Shown: positions 9,160-18,694 of the stretch, piece by piece
Numbering within the stretch: position 1 is the stretch's first letter
Layout of the letters: each line of letters opens with the position of its first letter
NCBI GenBank assembly: GCA_001632435.1
Contig: KV424162.1
Location: forward strand, 1-28,438
DNA: 28,438 nt
Direction: 5' to 3'
DNA from: Calocera cornea HHB12733
Taxonomy: Eukaryota; Basidiomycota; Dacrymycetes; Dacrymycetales; Dacrymycetaceae
The notes under the pieces: generated by a model
Databases searched by the model: none
Seen by the model: the letters and a program-made list of their open reading frames with translations, nothing else
Told to the model about the DNA's origin: nothing
Made by a program: the position numbers and the translations under genes

Positions 9160-9723
9160 TACGTACTTTGTTGAATATCCCCAATCTAAGGAGATGACAA
9201 CATCACGATTGAACGTTCCGCCTTCTTTAAATCTGTCTGAACCGATGCTTTTGGTGCAGTCATCCGATTCAAAGCTCAGCTCGGTATATGGTGATATAAG
9301 GACGTGCCCCTATATTTACTTCCGTAAGCCTGCTCCCAGTTGGCCTGGAGAACAATGGGACTTCCAAATCACATGCGCCGAAGCATGCGGCCTATTTACT
9401 GAGGTTACAGTATTTTGACGGAAACAAACCTGAGCCGTACCCAGTAATCAGACGTCGTGATCTCGATGTTGTACATGCTTAGTCGTGGGAAGTGTACAGT
9501 ATTCATCTCCGCAATCGAATCGATTCATAGTGTCGTACGAGCCCGGGGACGGTTGATAATGTGGGCATGACAGCAGGAAAGAGGAAAGCCAAGTTCGTGT
9601 CTTAATATGTGGTACATGCGGCATATTGGTCCTCAAGGGATTTATCGTGTTCCCTTCAACATTCTGGGATTGAGATCTCTGTATACGTAGGACTTCCGGA
9701 CTTCGTGTTGACAATGCTCTCGC
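9160..9723. other. Spacer between APH copies 1 and 2
   Basis: No gene is supported. The spacer is part of the duplicated unit: AATCACATGCG-N2-GA-N-GCATGCGG near 9367-9391 is matched after copy 3 (about 13329-13352), and TTTGGTGCA-like sequence after the stop recurs after copy 2. Confidence 0.5.
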
Positions 9724-9740
9724 TCCGAGACAGGAGATCC
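9724..9740 (+). promoter_or_regulatory. Partial copy of the APH upstream element (copy 2)
   Basis: TCCGAGACAGGAGATCC keeps the first 12 bases of the element seen before copies 1 and 3 and lies 96 bp before the start codon. The AATTTGG half has been lost. Confidence 0.35.
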
Positions 9741-9819
9741 GCACTGTGCCTACTGATGTTGATAAGGACCCTTCACATTGCAGGCCTCCTTCACTGACTT
9801 CAGCCGTCACGTCAAAGTC

Positions 9820-10770
9820 ATGGAGTCTAACGCCGCTCACTTTCGACCACCCGCCGCCCTATGGAAAGATGTTCCATTCCTCGCCAGACTCTGGCTCGCG
9901 GTTCCAACCCGAGTTCGACTCACGGCCTACCGCTTGATATGGTGGCTTGCCGACAAGACGTATACTCGCGCCTGGGCGAGCCGGGTGCATCGTATCCTCC
10001 CCGGAATTTACATCAAGCACCGGTTTATAAGGTCCAGCGAGCCGCGTGCGATGGTTCTCCTTCGACGGCACACAAAGGTCCATTCCTCCATCACCTTGGA
10101 CTACGTTACTCGTACTCTCCCTCTGAAAGGAGGTTCCGAGGGGATCACTTCTTACCCGACCGCCTTCCTCCTTGTGACAGCTGCTCGAGGACAATCCCTC
10201 ATGGAGGTCGAAAATAAATTGACGCCCGAGCGAATCACATCCATCGGTCTCGATCTCCACGATTACTTGATCGAAATGCACAAGATACGGAATCCGTACC
10301 AATATGGTCTCTGTAGCGCTGCCGGCGGGAAAGTAGACGCACCGTGTATAGCCTCTGAGAACTTCGATCTTCCGCATTGTGAAGACATCCGCGCCCTTCA
10401 TGCATGGCTTTCCCGACGCATGAGAAGATTGGCCGACAATGAAGCCAAGAGTGCAGGCGATCTTCGACAAATGCGACGAATACCAGGCCATTTTCAGCCA
10501 TGGAGACCTCACGAGGGACAATATCATGGTCTATAATGGCAGGATATCAGGGCCTTTGACTGGGAAACATCTGGTTGGATGCCGCCGTACTGGGACTATC
10601 TTTGCGCACGGTGGGAGAATTCGGAGGTATGCAAAACACTTGTTCGACTCGCCACTGCAGAACATAACGACAGAGAGGTGTACGAGATGAATGTAGCATT
10701 TGGAGTTAGCAGGGGGCATCCCCCAGATGATTTTTTTCCTTCGAGGAGACCGATATTCTGTACCATGGCC
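9820..10770 (+). pseudogene. APH-fold kinase, copy 2, frameshifted
   Basis: The reading frame matches copies 1 and 3 from MESNAAHF through the catalytic-lobe start. It then shifts near 10426-10432, where two bases are missing relative to the paralogues. It resumes through FSHGDLTRDN and shifts again near 10551-10556 just before the DWE motif (one base missing). The tail resumes at GWMPPYWDY (10576 on), but the end is shifted again and the stop codon found in copies 1 and 3 is TAC here. Introns are unlikely because both paralogues are intronless. A truncated product of about 238 aa without the catalytic Asp could be made, but I read this as a recent pseudogene. Confidence 0.85.
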
Positions 10771-11453
10771 TCTTCTGGACTTCCCAATTCACTCATCTGA
10801 CAACGATGCGAAAGGTCTGCAAGGTTCTCAACGGTCAAGACGCAATGCGTTTGGTGCAATTGATGAGTGATGCTTTGCAGCCATGCGAACAGGTGCATTG
10901 TCTGGGTGATGCCAATGCTCTCCTTCGTTCTACTGCTTATCTGGATGAACGCCTACTCGGCAAACATGAAACAACGTTCGCCTGGATGCTTGTTGGGGGT
11001 GCGGCATATAGCCCCACTCTGCTTGTCAAGACCCCATTCGCTGCAATAGGTCGACCACGTCGGATCATGGCGTGGATGTCGGCGCTCCTGACATTCACAA
11101 GCTGCGGGATCACAAGGAGCGCGCCATCTGCAGCTCTGCCATTAGTGAGCTTCTGCATGTGTAGGTGTCGATGGGCCCTCAGGATGGGATGTTCTACCTC
11201 TACCAGGGCAGAACGGGCTGACGCATACAATACATTCATTCATTTCAGCCAGTTCAACCTCTCATACAACTCTTCTTCCTTCTCCATACGTACCACCACA
11301 AACAGACAAAGGGGTCGCTTGGAGAGTAGCCGGAATTCGTAGTACAGACAATTTCGCATTCTGGTGCCGCCTTGTGTCAGTGCCAGGTAGACTCATGCAG
11401 ACAAAACTGGCCTACTCATTGGTACTTGAAACAGACTAAACCAGCGGCTGCAA
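10771..11453. other. Spacer after APH copy 2
   Basis: The first roughly 100 bases resemble the region downstream of copy 3 (GCAAGGT...GACGCAATGC-like), so they belong to the duplicated unit. Open frames of 178 aa (+, 10806-11342) and 100 aa (-, 10937-11239) exist. Neither has a recognisable domain or a clear promoter, and I do not call them genes. Confidence 0.4.
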
Positions 11454-11969
11454 TCAAGGGGCAAGAGTTGCTATGCCAGAGGCAGAGTCTAAGATGACGG
11501 CGGGCTGGCTCCTTTTGAGATAATGGGCAGCGCTGACTGCTTGTGCCTCTCGCATCAATGTATCCCCACTGGCGAGAGTCATGCCGCTCTGGTGAAGATA
11601 ATCGAGTAGTCCTACAATAGTTTCGGTTGCATCGCGGAAATTCAGCTTTCCATCGGATAAGTCATGTGCAAAGGTCGAGGCCGCCGCTTCGTAGCGGCGT
11701 CGACCGGTCTCGCCGCCGAGATCGGCAAGACGAACAAATGCGATCGCATTGTGCGTGTTGCGATCATCGTAGGTCGACATCCACATCAAGCGCCTTTCAC
11801 CTGATGCATCCGGTTGAAAGGTGGTTCGCGTCCCTTTGAGGCCGTCCTCGCTGAAGCAGATACACAGTTCGAATTCGCCGCTCATTCCAGACGCGGGGAA
11901 GAGCCGCAGGTAGAGATTGTTCGGTAACAAAAGCTGCTGGTCTTCGTGGTACTGTGGTATGCTGTCCAT
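11454..11969 (-). CDS. Hypothetical protein, 171 aa
   Basis: This is an intronless frame starting MDSIPQYHEDQ and ending GIATLAP. I chose the ATG at 11969. An in-frame ATG at 12047 would add 26 residues, but that would leave little room for a promoter, and a TATA-like CATATA lies near 12053 on this strand. The composition is that of a soluble globular protein (LYLRLFPASG, FELCICFSEDG, MWMSTYDDRN, FAHDLSDGKLNF). There is no signal peptide, membrane segment or motif I recognise. It sits inside the APH array, divergent from copy 3 with about 220 bp between start codons, so the two may share a promoter region. Confidence 0.55.
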   Translation of the reverse strand: MDSIPQYHEDQQLLLPNNLYLRLFPASGMSGEFELCICFSEDGLKGTRTTFQPDASGERRLMWMSTYDDRNTHNAIAFVRLADLGGETGRRRYEAAASTFAHDLSDGKLNFRDATETIVGLLDYLHQSGMTLASGDTLMREAQAVSAAHYLKRSQPAVILDSASGIATLAP

Positions 11970-12082
11970 GAGGTGATTCTGCAGTGAAGTGGCCCGTGAG
12001 AGATGGGAGATGGATGGACATAGGCAAGGAAAGTGCTGTGCTGGCACGGTGTGTATATGATCGAGGAAGACACGTGTGATGC

Positions 12083-12100
12083 TCCGAGACAGGAATTTGG
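12083..12100 (+). promoter_or_regulatory. Conserved upstream element of APH copy 3
   Basis: TCCGAGACAGGAATTTGG lies 111 bp before the start codon and differs from the copy 1 element at one base. The flanking sequence is less conserved than this word. Confidence 0.45.
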
Positions 12101-12193
12101 CTCCGTCTCGTTAGACATGCGGGAACGCGCCGAACACGCGACTAGTGCGGAGCACCCTTTCCCATCGTCACCGATCTCAGCTCTCAACTAACG

Positions 12194-13138
12194 ATGATGG
12201 AGTCTGATCCACTTAAGTTTCGATTACCTACCGACCTTTGGGAAAGCGTTCCCTTCCTGGCCAGACTCTGGCTCACTGTTCCAACCCGAATTCGACTTTC
12301 TGCGTATCGCTTGATATGGTGGCTTGCCGACAAGATACATCCCCGCACCAGGACTACACGAGTCCACCGCATCCTTCCCGGAATATACCTCAAGTATGGG
12401 TTCATCAGATCCAGCGAGCCGCATGCGATGATTCTCCTTCGACGACACACGAAGCTCCATTCATCCATCACTTTGGATTATGTCATACACACCGAGCACG
12501 AGACGGGGAGCACTTCGACTCCGTTCACGAGGACGTTCCTCCTCATGACAGCTGCTCAAGGGCAATCTCTCATGGCAGTCGAGGATCAATTGACGCCTGA
12601 GCAAATCACAACTATCGGTCTCGATCTCCGCGATTACTTGGTCGAAATGCACAAGATACCGAATCCATACAAGTACGGTCTCTGTAGCTCTGACGGCGGA
12701 GAGCTAGATGCGCCGCGATTCACCGGTGGGAACTACGACATTCAACCCTGCGAGGACATTCGTTCATTTCATGCATGGCTATACCGGTGTATGAGGAGGC
12801 ATTGGCCCACAATGCAGCCAAGGGTACAGCCGATCTTCGACAAATACGACGAGCAATGCACGATATTCAGCCATGGAGACCTCTCGAGCGACAATATCAT
12901 GGTTCACAACGGAAGGCTATCCGGACTGATCGACTGGGAAACATCCGGATGGATGCCGCCGTATTGGGATTACCTTTGCACGCGGTGGGAGAATTCGGAG
13001 GTGTGCAAGACGGTTGTTCGACTAGCCATTCCCGAACACAGCGACAGAGAGAGGTACGAGATGAGTGTTGCGGCCGGGATCAGCAGAGGACATTCACCAA
13101 AAATGTTCCCCTCCTTTGAGGGGTCTAATATACTGTAG
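12194..13138 (+). CDS. APH-fold (aminoglycoside phosphotransferase family) kinase, copy 3
   Basis: This is an intact intronless 314-aa paralogue of copy 1. It has the same layout: an N-terminal aromatic/hydrophobic segment, LPGIYLKYG (candidate ATP-binding Lys), SSEPHAM, FSHGDLSSDN (Asp229) and LIDWE (Asp247), so it is probably catalytically competent. It differs most from copy 1 in the middle (the TSTPFTRT region) and at the C-terminus (EMSVAAGISRG). The start uses the first of two ATG codons (MMES); the second is equally possible. Its substrate is unknown. Bases 12941-13044 are 103/104 identical to copy 1, while the 73 bases just before are about 89% identical. Confidence 0.88.
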   Translation: MMESDPLKFRLPTDLWESVPFLARLWLTVPTRIRLSAYRLIWWLADKIHPRTRTTRVHRILPGIYLKYGFIRSSEPHAMILLRRHTKLHSSITLDYVIHTEHETGSTSTPFTRTFLLMTAAQGQSLMAVEDQLTPEQITTIGLDLRDYLVEMHKIPNPYKYGLCSSDGGELDAPRFTGGNYDIQPCEDIRSFHAWLYRCMRRHWPTMQPRVQPIFDKYDEQCTIFSHGDLSSDNIMVHNGRLSGLIDWETSGWMPPYWDYLCTRWENSEVCKTVVRLAIPEHSDRERYEMSVAAGISRGHSPKMFPSFEGSNIL

Positions 13139-13399
13139 TCCGACCTCTGCTGGACTTCCCAGTTCCCTCATCTGATAACGTCGCGAAATGTTTGCAAGGT
13201 CCTTGATGGTCTTGCGACACAATGCATCTGGTACAGTTGTCCGATTTAGCGCCATGACGGTATTTCGATGTGCTTGCGCCGCTTGTCCCCTCTATGTATC
13301 TCCGCACTTTTCATGCAGGGAAAATCGAAATCACATGCGGTGATGCATGCGGTAACTTAACTTCTGTACTCTGTTTCCACGGAAACAGGCCGCAACCTT
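13139..13399. other. Spacer after APH copy 3
   Basis: This is the duplicated downstream flank, with no gene. It contains the AATCACATGCGGTGATGCATG word also seen after copy 1 and a GTTTCCACGGAAAC palindrome at about 13371-13388. Confidence 0.4.
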
Positions 13400-13875
13400 C
13401 CACACAAGTACGGTCTTTGTAGCTCTGACGGCGGAGGGCTGGACGCACCGTACGTGTCTCACCACCGCCGTCGACATTCCTCCTTCGGAAAACATTTGGT
13501 CATTTCATGCACCGTTAGCTCGGCGCATGGGAAACCATTAGCCGACAATGCAGCCAAGGGTACACCCGATCTTCGACAAATGCGAGGGATAAGAGACCAT
13601 ATTCAGCCATGGAGACCTTTCGTGCGACAACATCATGGTTCATAATGGAAGGCTGTCAGGATTGATCGACTGGGAGACATCCGGTTGGATACCGCCGTAC
13701 TGGGACCACTTTTGCACGCGGTGGTGGGGCTCCGAGGTGTGCAAGACTAGTGTTGAACTCGCCATACCCCAGCATGTCTACAGAGAGCAGAGCAGTATGA
13801 GTTGCATGCGGCGGTCGGAGTGAAGCTAGGTTTTTCCCCCAGGCTGTTACCTTCGTTCGAGGAGGCCAATATCCC
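13400..13875 (+). pseudogene. APH-fold kinase, copy 4, truncated relic
   Basis: The homology begins abruptly in the middle of the gene (KYGLCSSDGG-like, about residue 160 of the intact copies) directly after spacer sequence, so the N-lobe is missing. The remainder has several frameshifts. A readable piece from 13635 gives MVHNGRLSGLIDWETSGW and then IPPYWDHF. The catalytic HGDLS word is present in the DNA (CATGGAGACCTTTCG, about 13607) but out of frame with its surroundings. It is non-functional. Confidence 0.85.
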
Positions 13876-14127
13876 AGAGTGCAGGCGGTGCTTCCATACA
13901 AGTGACTCAGTGATTTCTGCTTAACCTGCTCTTTATATTGACGCTATGGCGCGGCCTGACCAGCGAAGGTCGTTTCAGACGGCGGTCTTACGCAAATGTA
14001 CGGTCGCAGTATTAGGGAAGTCTAGTCTACATTTTGCTGCCTCCCTACACAGGTATTCAACTGGTGGTTATAATGTCACTTCGGTCTGATGCACCATCCC
14101 ATCCATCCAAGAGAGGTCCAAGGAGGA

Positions 14128-15993
14128 CTATAGCGAGTACCTGAAGACAGTGGTCAGACGCTACTGCAAGCGGACGGCGCGGATGCTCACCTGAACCCCG
14201 GGTTCTCGAACTCTGTGCGGTCGAGCATGCCCTCCTCCTCGGACTCCTTCTCGCTCTGCCCGCCCGTCTCGGCATACAGCCTGTCGCGGCGCTTGTTCTC
14301 GTTCCACATGTACACGCCGAGCACGATGCCCAGACCGGTCTTGATGCAGTAGCCGGCTAGCATGGAGATGACGGCGGTCTTGAAGATGGGGGACTCCTCG
14401 GGCTTGTAGAAGTGCGGGCCGATGATGTTCCCGATGCAGTACCCGACGAACGTCGTCGCGGCCGTGAAGGACTTCTTGGTGAAGCCGCCCGTGTTGGCCG
14501 AGACCATGACGAGCGAGAGGGAGAAGCCGATGCTCTGGCTCGGCGTGATCCAGAAGGCGACGAGGCGGGGCCAGCGGTCCGCCGCGGGCAGGTACGCCAT
14601 GCATGCTGCCGCGACGACGCAGGCGATGTTCCCCGCGGTCATGATGATCACGCGGGTGTTGGGGATGGTGGAGGCGAGGTAGCCCGAGATGAGGAGCGCG
14701 GCGACCTGGATGACGTTGGGCGGGATCCCGAGCAGCGTCGTCTGCAGCGTGGTGAAGTTGCCGATGCCCTTGGTGATCACGGTGGAGAAGTTTGTGATGG
14801 TGCCGTTCGGGATCTGCGCGGCGATCGACATGAAGAAGAGCAGGTACGTCTTGGGATCCTTCATCGCGTGCTTGACTTGGTACCACTTGAACGTCTTGTT
14901 CTCTGCAAGCCGCGTAAGCAACTCGCTTCTTTGGATCAAGCGGACAACTCACTCAAGCCAGACTTGTTCTTCGCCACGCGATCCAGGGCGATCGCCCTCT
15001 CCCGGTCATTGAAGAACTTGGCCTTGACGAGCGTATCGGGCAGGTAGAAGAACACGAGCGCGCCCCAGAGGATCGTGACCGCGCCCAGAATAAGGAAGAT
15101 GTAGGTCCACTCGGCGAGCGCGCCCGTGATATGCCCCACGCCGTACCCCAGCAGGCCGCCGATCACCGCCGCCCAGCCCTGGAAGGAGTACCACCAGAGC
15201 TGGCGGCCCGGCTGCTCCTCGAGCTTGTACCACATGCCCGTCTGCAGGACCAGGCCGGGCGTGACGATGGACTCGACGAGGCCGAGGAAGAACCGGTTCG
15301 CCATCGCCCCGCCAAAGTTGGAGGTGGCGGCCGTGGTCATGATGATGACACCCCAGATTATGGCGGCGACGCCGAGGACGCGGCCCATCGGGTAGCGCTG
15401 GAGGAGCATCGACGAGGGGTTGGAGCCGATGAGGTAGGCGCTGTGGGCGGGCAGAAGTCAGCTTCTGTTCTGCACGAAGAAGGAAGGCGCGTACAAGTAG
15501 AAGATGGAGCCGAGCCAGGAGAACTGGTCCGAGGTGAGGTGGAGCGACGTCTGCATGCTGCTCCGCGTCAGCCCGCGCTCCAGCTATCTGAATGTGACAG
15601 AACAACGCACCCGAACAAGTTGGCATAATTGAGTGCTGTCTTGTCCAGATATTGCAGGCAGAACGTCACGCTCAACTATTGTGCCTCCTCAGCACTGTCC
15701 CGGGCCGAGGGCGGAGAGTTCGGGCTCACGATAGGCAGTACCATCAGGTCGATCTTCCTCACCACCCGCTTCTCCTCCTCCTTCGTGTACTGCAGTCCCT
15801 GCACGACCTCGGCATGGAAAAGGTCGAGCCCGATGTTGGAATCGTCATCGTCCCCCTCGTGCGCGGGGAACTCGCCATCAACGGGCGACCGGCCCTTCTC
15901 GTTATAGTCTGCCTCGGCGGAGGAGAGCGAGGCGGACTCCTGCGGTGCTGCCGCCGGCGCTGGGACGGACGTTGGGGTCTGGACTGATGCCAT
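14128..15993 (-). CDS. MFS transporter, DAL5/allantoate permease (ACS) family
   Basis: Minus-strand exons are 15730-15993, 15611-15675, 15495-15557, 14953-15440, 14191-14902 and 14128-14140, giving 534 aa with consistent phases. It is a 12-span proton-coupled permease of the anion:cation symporter family, whose fungal members carry allantoate, nicotinate, biotin, pantothenate and similar small organic anions. Substrate cannot be told from sequence. Landmarks are a soluble acidic N-terminus, FCLQYLDKTALNYANLFG (first span), RYPMGRVLGV, NRFFLGLVESIVTPGLVL, GMWYKLEEQPGRQLWW and a C-terminal TEFENPGF-RYSL. The last four residues come from a 13-nt final exon after a 50-nt intron. This restores the FRY-type ending usual for the family and argues for that intron. 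It is divergent from the TBC gene with 870 bp between starts. Confidence 0.9.
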
Positions 15994-16290
15994 CGCTCCG
16001 TGTCGCTGACGCTGATCTTATTTTGTTTGTGCGCGACGCCGGGATGTCGTAATAGAGTATGAGTATCACGCTCCGCGGGCGATGGTGCAGATAAGGTAGC
16101 GGACTGGTATGCAGGGGCGCGGAAGACGGCAGAGGGCTTGGGTTTGCTGTCACTAGTGTCGTGTCCGGTGTGTCAACAGCAGCCACGGGCGGGGATGGCG
16201 ACAGGAGCCAAGAGGGGGGTGGGGAAGGGCCAGGAACAGAGGGCGGTAGGCGCAGGATTGGGCTATTATGGCGCCTTCTTGCCCCGCTCT

Positions 16291-16330
16291 CCCTGCGTGG
16301 GTGCTCCGGGTGAGAAGCACCCACGCAGGG
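16291..16330. repeat. Perfect 15-bp inverted repeat (hairpin)
   Basis: CCCTGCGTGGGTGCT (16291-16305) and AGCACCCACGCAGGG (16316-16330) are exact reverse complements around a 10-nt spacer. It lies mid-way between two divergent genes. It could be a dyad binding site or a small relic of a mobile element. Confidence 0.9.
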
Positions 16331-16584
16331 GGGGATGGCGTGCTTCCCCAGGGCGCATTGTGCCATCATCCACGGCTCCTTTGCCATACTGTATGTGCAT
16401 TCAGTCCAGTGCAGCGGCCCAGCTGCCCCGCAAGCAGGCAGCAAGACCCATTGCAGTTGTTCTGTTAGCAGGATAGTAGCACTGTGGTGTAGGAAAGTAA
16501 GAGTTTGGGGCGGATGACGAGCGCTGGGCGGGGGATTGCGCGCTCCTGCAGGGCGATGGCGTGACTGCTTCAGCTGTAGCCTCG

Positions 16585-16616
16585 CGCGGCTCAGCTAAGC
16601 AGCGGCTCAGCTAAGC
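16585..16616. repeat. Two-copy 16-bp tandem repeat
   Basis: The unit AGCGGCTCAGCTAAGC occurs twice head to tail, with one base difference at the first position (CGCGG... then AGCGG...). It lies about 250 bp upstream of the TBC gene start. Confidence 0.85.
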
Positions 16617-16863
16617 CAACAGTGCGGGGGAAGCCGAGCGAACCCGGCGGCGGCGGCTCGCAGCTCGGATCGGATCAGCGAAGGAAACGCGGCGGTACTG
16701 AGGAGAGGGAGCACGCCACCCCGCCCTGGCAGACTGATCCCGCGCACGTGGTGAGAAGGTGATCGAGCGTGATCGGCCGTTGGGATGACGATGCCCTGAC
16801 CCCTCCTGAAGACTGTCCCGCGTCACGGCCCAAGTTGATGACCGACCTCCCCCGAATCCAGTG

Positions 16864-18694
16864 ATGGACGGGGACGCCCACACACCCACGCCGCACAGAG
16901 ACGGCGAATGCCAGGTGCTCGACGCCGTCCGCGCGGGCGACATCCGAGCGCTGCAGGAGCTCAGCCTCAGCCCGGCCGGGTTCGCGTCCGGCCACGCCAG
17001 GAAGGTCGCTTGGTGCGCTTCACCCTCTCGCGTGCCACTACTGGTAGTCCTTGCGGGACAGCGCGTGCTGACAGGCCGTGTAGGCCATATTTGCTGCAGG
17101 TCGACCCTTCTGAGCCGGAGCGTGAGGCGGGGCCCTCGACTCGTACCCTTACCCCTACGTCAGCATCACCATCCTCCCCCTCCTCCTCCTCCTCTTCCGG
17201 CGCTCAACTCCCAACGTCTCTTCCCGACGATCAAGACCTAGAAGAGCCACACAAAGACGAGTTCCAAGTGAAGCTCGACACCGACCGGTCCTTCGTCCTC
17301 TACCCAGCGCTGCACGACACCCCCAAGTCCCGCCTCCAACAGCGGCTCAACACGCTCATCACCCGCATCCTCCGCCGCCGCCGCGCCCTCTCCTACGTGC
17401 AGGGGTACCACGACGTGCTCGCGGTCCTGCAGCTGACGCTGTGCCCTTCGGACGCCCCGAGCGGGGCGGAGGAGTGGGTGCTTCGGCGGTGCGCGGAGCG
17501 GATCACCTTGTACAGGTTTAGGGACGCCATGGGCCATGGGCTCGAGCCGCTCTTGGGCCTGCTACGGTGCGCCCCCATCCCATCCCCATCCTCTACACCA
17601 CGGGCTAACGAAAACCGCCCAGCATCCTCCGCCGCCTCCTGCGGCTCGCCGACCCGCCCTTCGCGCGCCTCATCGAGCAGACCACGCCGCTGCCCTACTA
17701 CGCGCTGAGCAACCTGCTCACGCTCTTCGCGCACGACGTGCCCACCCTGCCCCTCATCCAGCACATCTGGGACTTCCTGCTGTGCAGGGAGCCTGTCGTC
17801 GTCGTCTATCTGGCTGCGGCGGTACGTCGCCCGCTCTCTCTTCCTCTTCACTCCGGCGCTAGCTCCTTCGTAAATGATGACTGATCCGAGGAGGTGCTGA
17901 TGCGGTCTACAGCTCATACTGGAAAGGAAAGCCGAAGTCCTCCGCCGCGTCGAGGAAGAAGGCGACGAAGGGGCGATGTACGTGCTCCTGTCCGGCCTGC
18001 CCCCGCTGCTGGACCTCCCCTTCCTGCCCCCNNNNNNNNNNNNNNNNNNNNNNNNNNNNNNNNNNNNNNNNNNNNNNNNNNNNNNNNNNNNNNNNNNNNN
18101 NNNNNNNNNNNNNNNNNNNNNNNNNNNNNNNCCCCCTCCCCCCCACCATACAGCGCGTCCTCCTCCGCCGCCTCGCCCAGCCCGCCCGTGCTCCTCCCAG
18201 CTCTGCTGCGCCAAGCGCAGGACTTGTACGAGCGCTTCCCGCCCGATGCGCCCGCCCTCGGGATCGCCAAGACCCTGGGGGAGGGCAGCGTGCACCGCGC
18301 GCCTTGGCCGCCCGATATCGGCGAGGACGAGGCTGAGCAGCTCGTCCTCCGCCCCGGGGCGCTCATCACCACTCTGCAAGACTCGGACTCGGACTCGGAC
18401 TCGGACTCGGACTCCTCCGGCTCCGAGCGCGGCACTTCCAAGGAGCTCAAGCGTCACCGCGCCGCCGCCGCCGGCGCAGGAGCTGGAGCAGGAGGGCGAG
18501 GGCGAGGGCGAGGGCGGCGGAGCAGAGAGCAAGAGATGCGCACGCTCATGGCCGTGCTCGTCGTGGGCGCGGGGGTCATGCTCGCCATCTACGGTGCGGA
18601 GGGCGGGCTGGGCCGCGTGGACTGGTGGGGCGTTGCGAGGATGGGCGCGGGCGTCGTTAGGGACGGCGTGGGGAGGGTCGCTAGGGGCGGGTGA
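16864..18694 (+). CDS. TBC-domain Rab GTPase-activating protein, Gyp8/TBC1D20-like, with C-terminal membrane anchor
   Basis: Exons are 16864-17012, 17084-17566, 17623-17821 and 17913-18694, the last broken by 100 N. About 316 aa can be read before the gap and 186 after. TBC proteins accelerate GTP hydrolysis by Rab GTPases. Gyp8/TBC1D20 acts on Ypt1/Rab1 at the ER. Landmarks are ARKVAWPYLL (created by splicing), a Ser-rich insert, LDTDRSF with the arginine finger (Arg118), SYVQGYHDVL with the glutamine finger (Gln156), FRDAMGHGLEPLLGLL, IWDFLLCREP and LAAALILERK. After the gap come a Pro-rich linker, an Asp-Ser repeat, a Gly/Arg-rich basic stretch and a hydrophobic C-terminal segment (LMAVLVVGAGVMLAIYG) that would anchor it as in TBC1D20. 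The frame after the gap differs from that before, so 100 is not the true gap length unless an intron lies there. Confidence 0.88.
18032..18131. other. Assembly gap of exactly 100 N
   Basis: One hundred N bases are flanked by C-runs (CCCCC on both sides). This is the conventional placeholder for a gap of unknown length and lies in exon 4 of the TBC gene. Confidence 0.99.
18380..18415 (+). repeat. (GACTCG)n hexanucleotide microsatellite coding Asp-Ser repeats
   Basis: About six GACTCG units lie in frame in the TBC gene, giving alternating Asp-Ser. A GGGCGA repeat follows at about 18495-18518 and codes Gly/Arg. Both are prone to length change. Confidence 0.9.

Larger units (their letters stand above)
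15994..16863. other. Divergent intergenic region (MFS transporter / TBC gene)
   Basis: No gene is seen. The region must hold both promoters. It contains a strong hairpin (16291-16330) and a short tandem repeat (16585-16616), listed separately. Confidence 0.6.

Noticed and set aside
10806..11342. Plus-strand 178-codon and minus-strand 100-codon frames in the APH spacer
   Set aside because: The start lies in duplicated downstream flank of the APH unit; there is no domain, promoter or intron evidence. The minus frame (10937-11239) looks slightly protein-like but remains unsupported.
8212..13138. Antibiotic-resistance function for the APH copies
   Set aside because: The fold family is broad in fungi and its members have diverse or unknown substrates; nothing in the sequence points to aminoglycosides.
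14164..14190. A 27-nt GT-AG intron at the end of the MFS gene followed by a TAG stop
   Set aside because: Too short for a spliceosomal intron; the 50-nt alternative (14141-14190) restores the family's usual FRY-type C-terminus.
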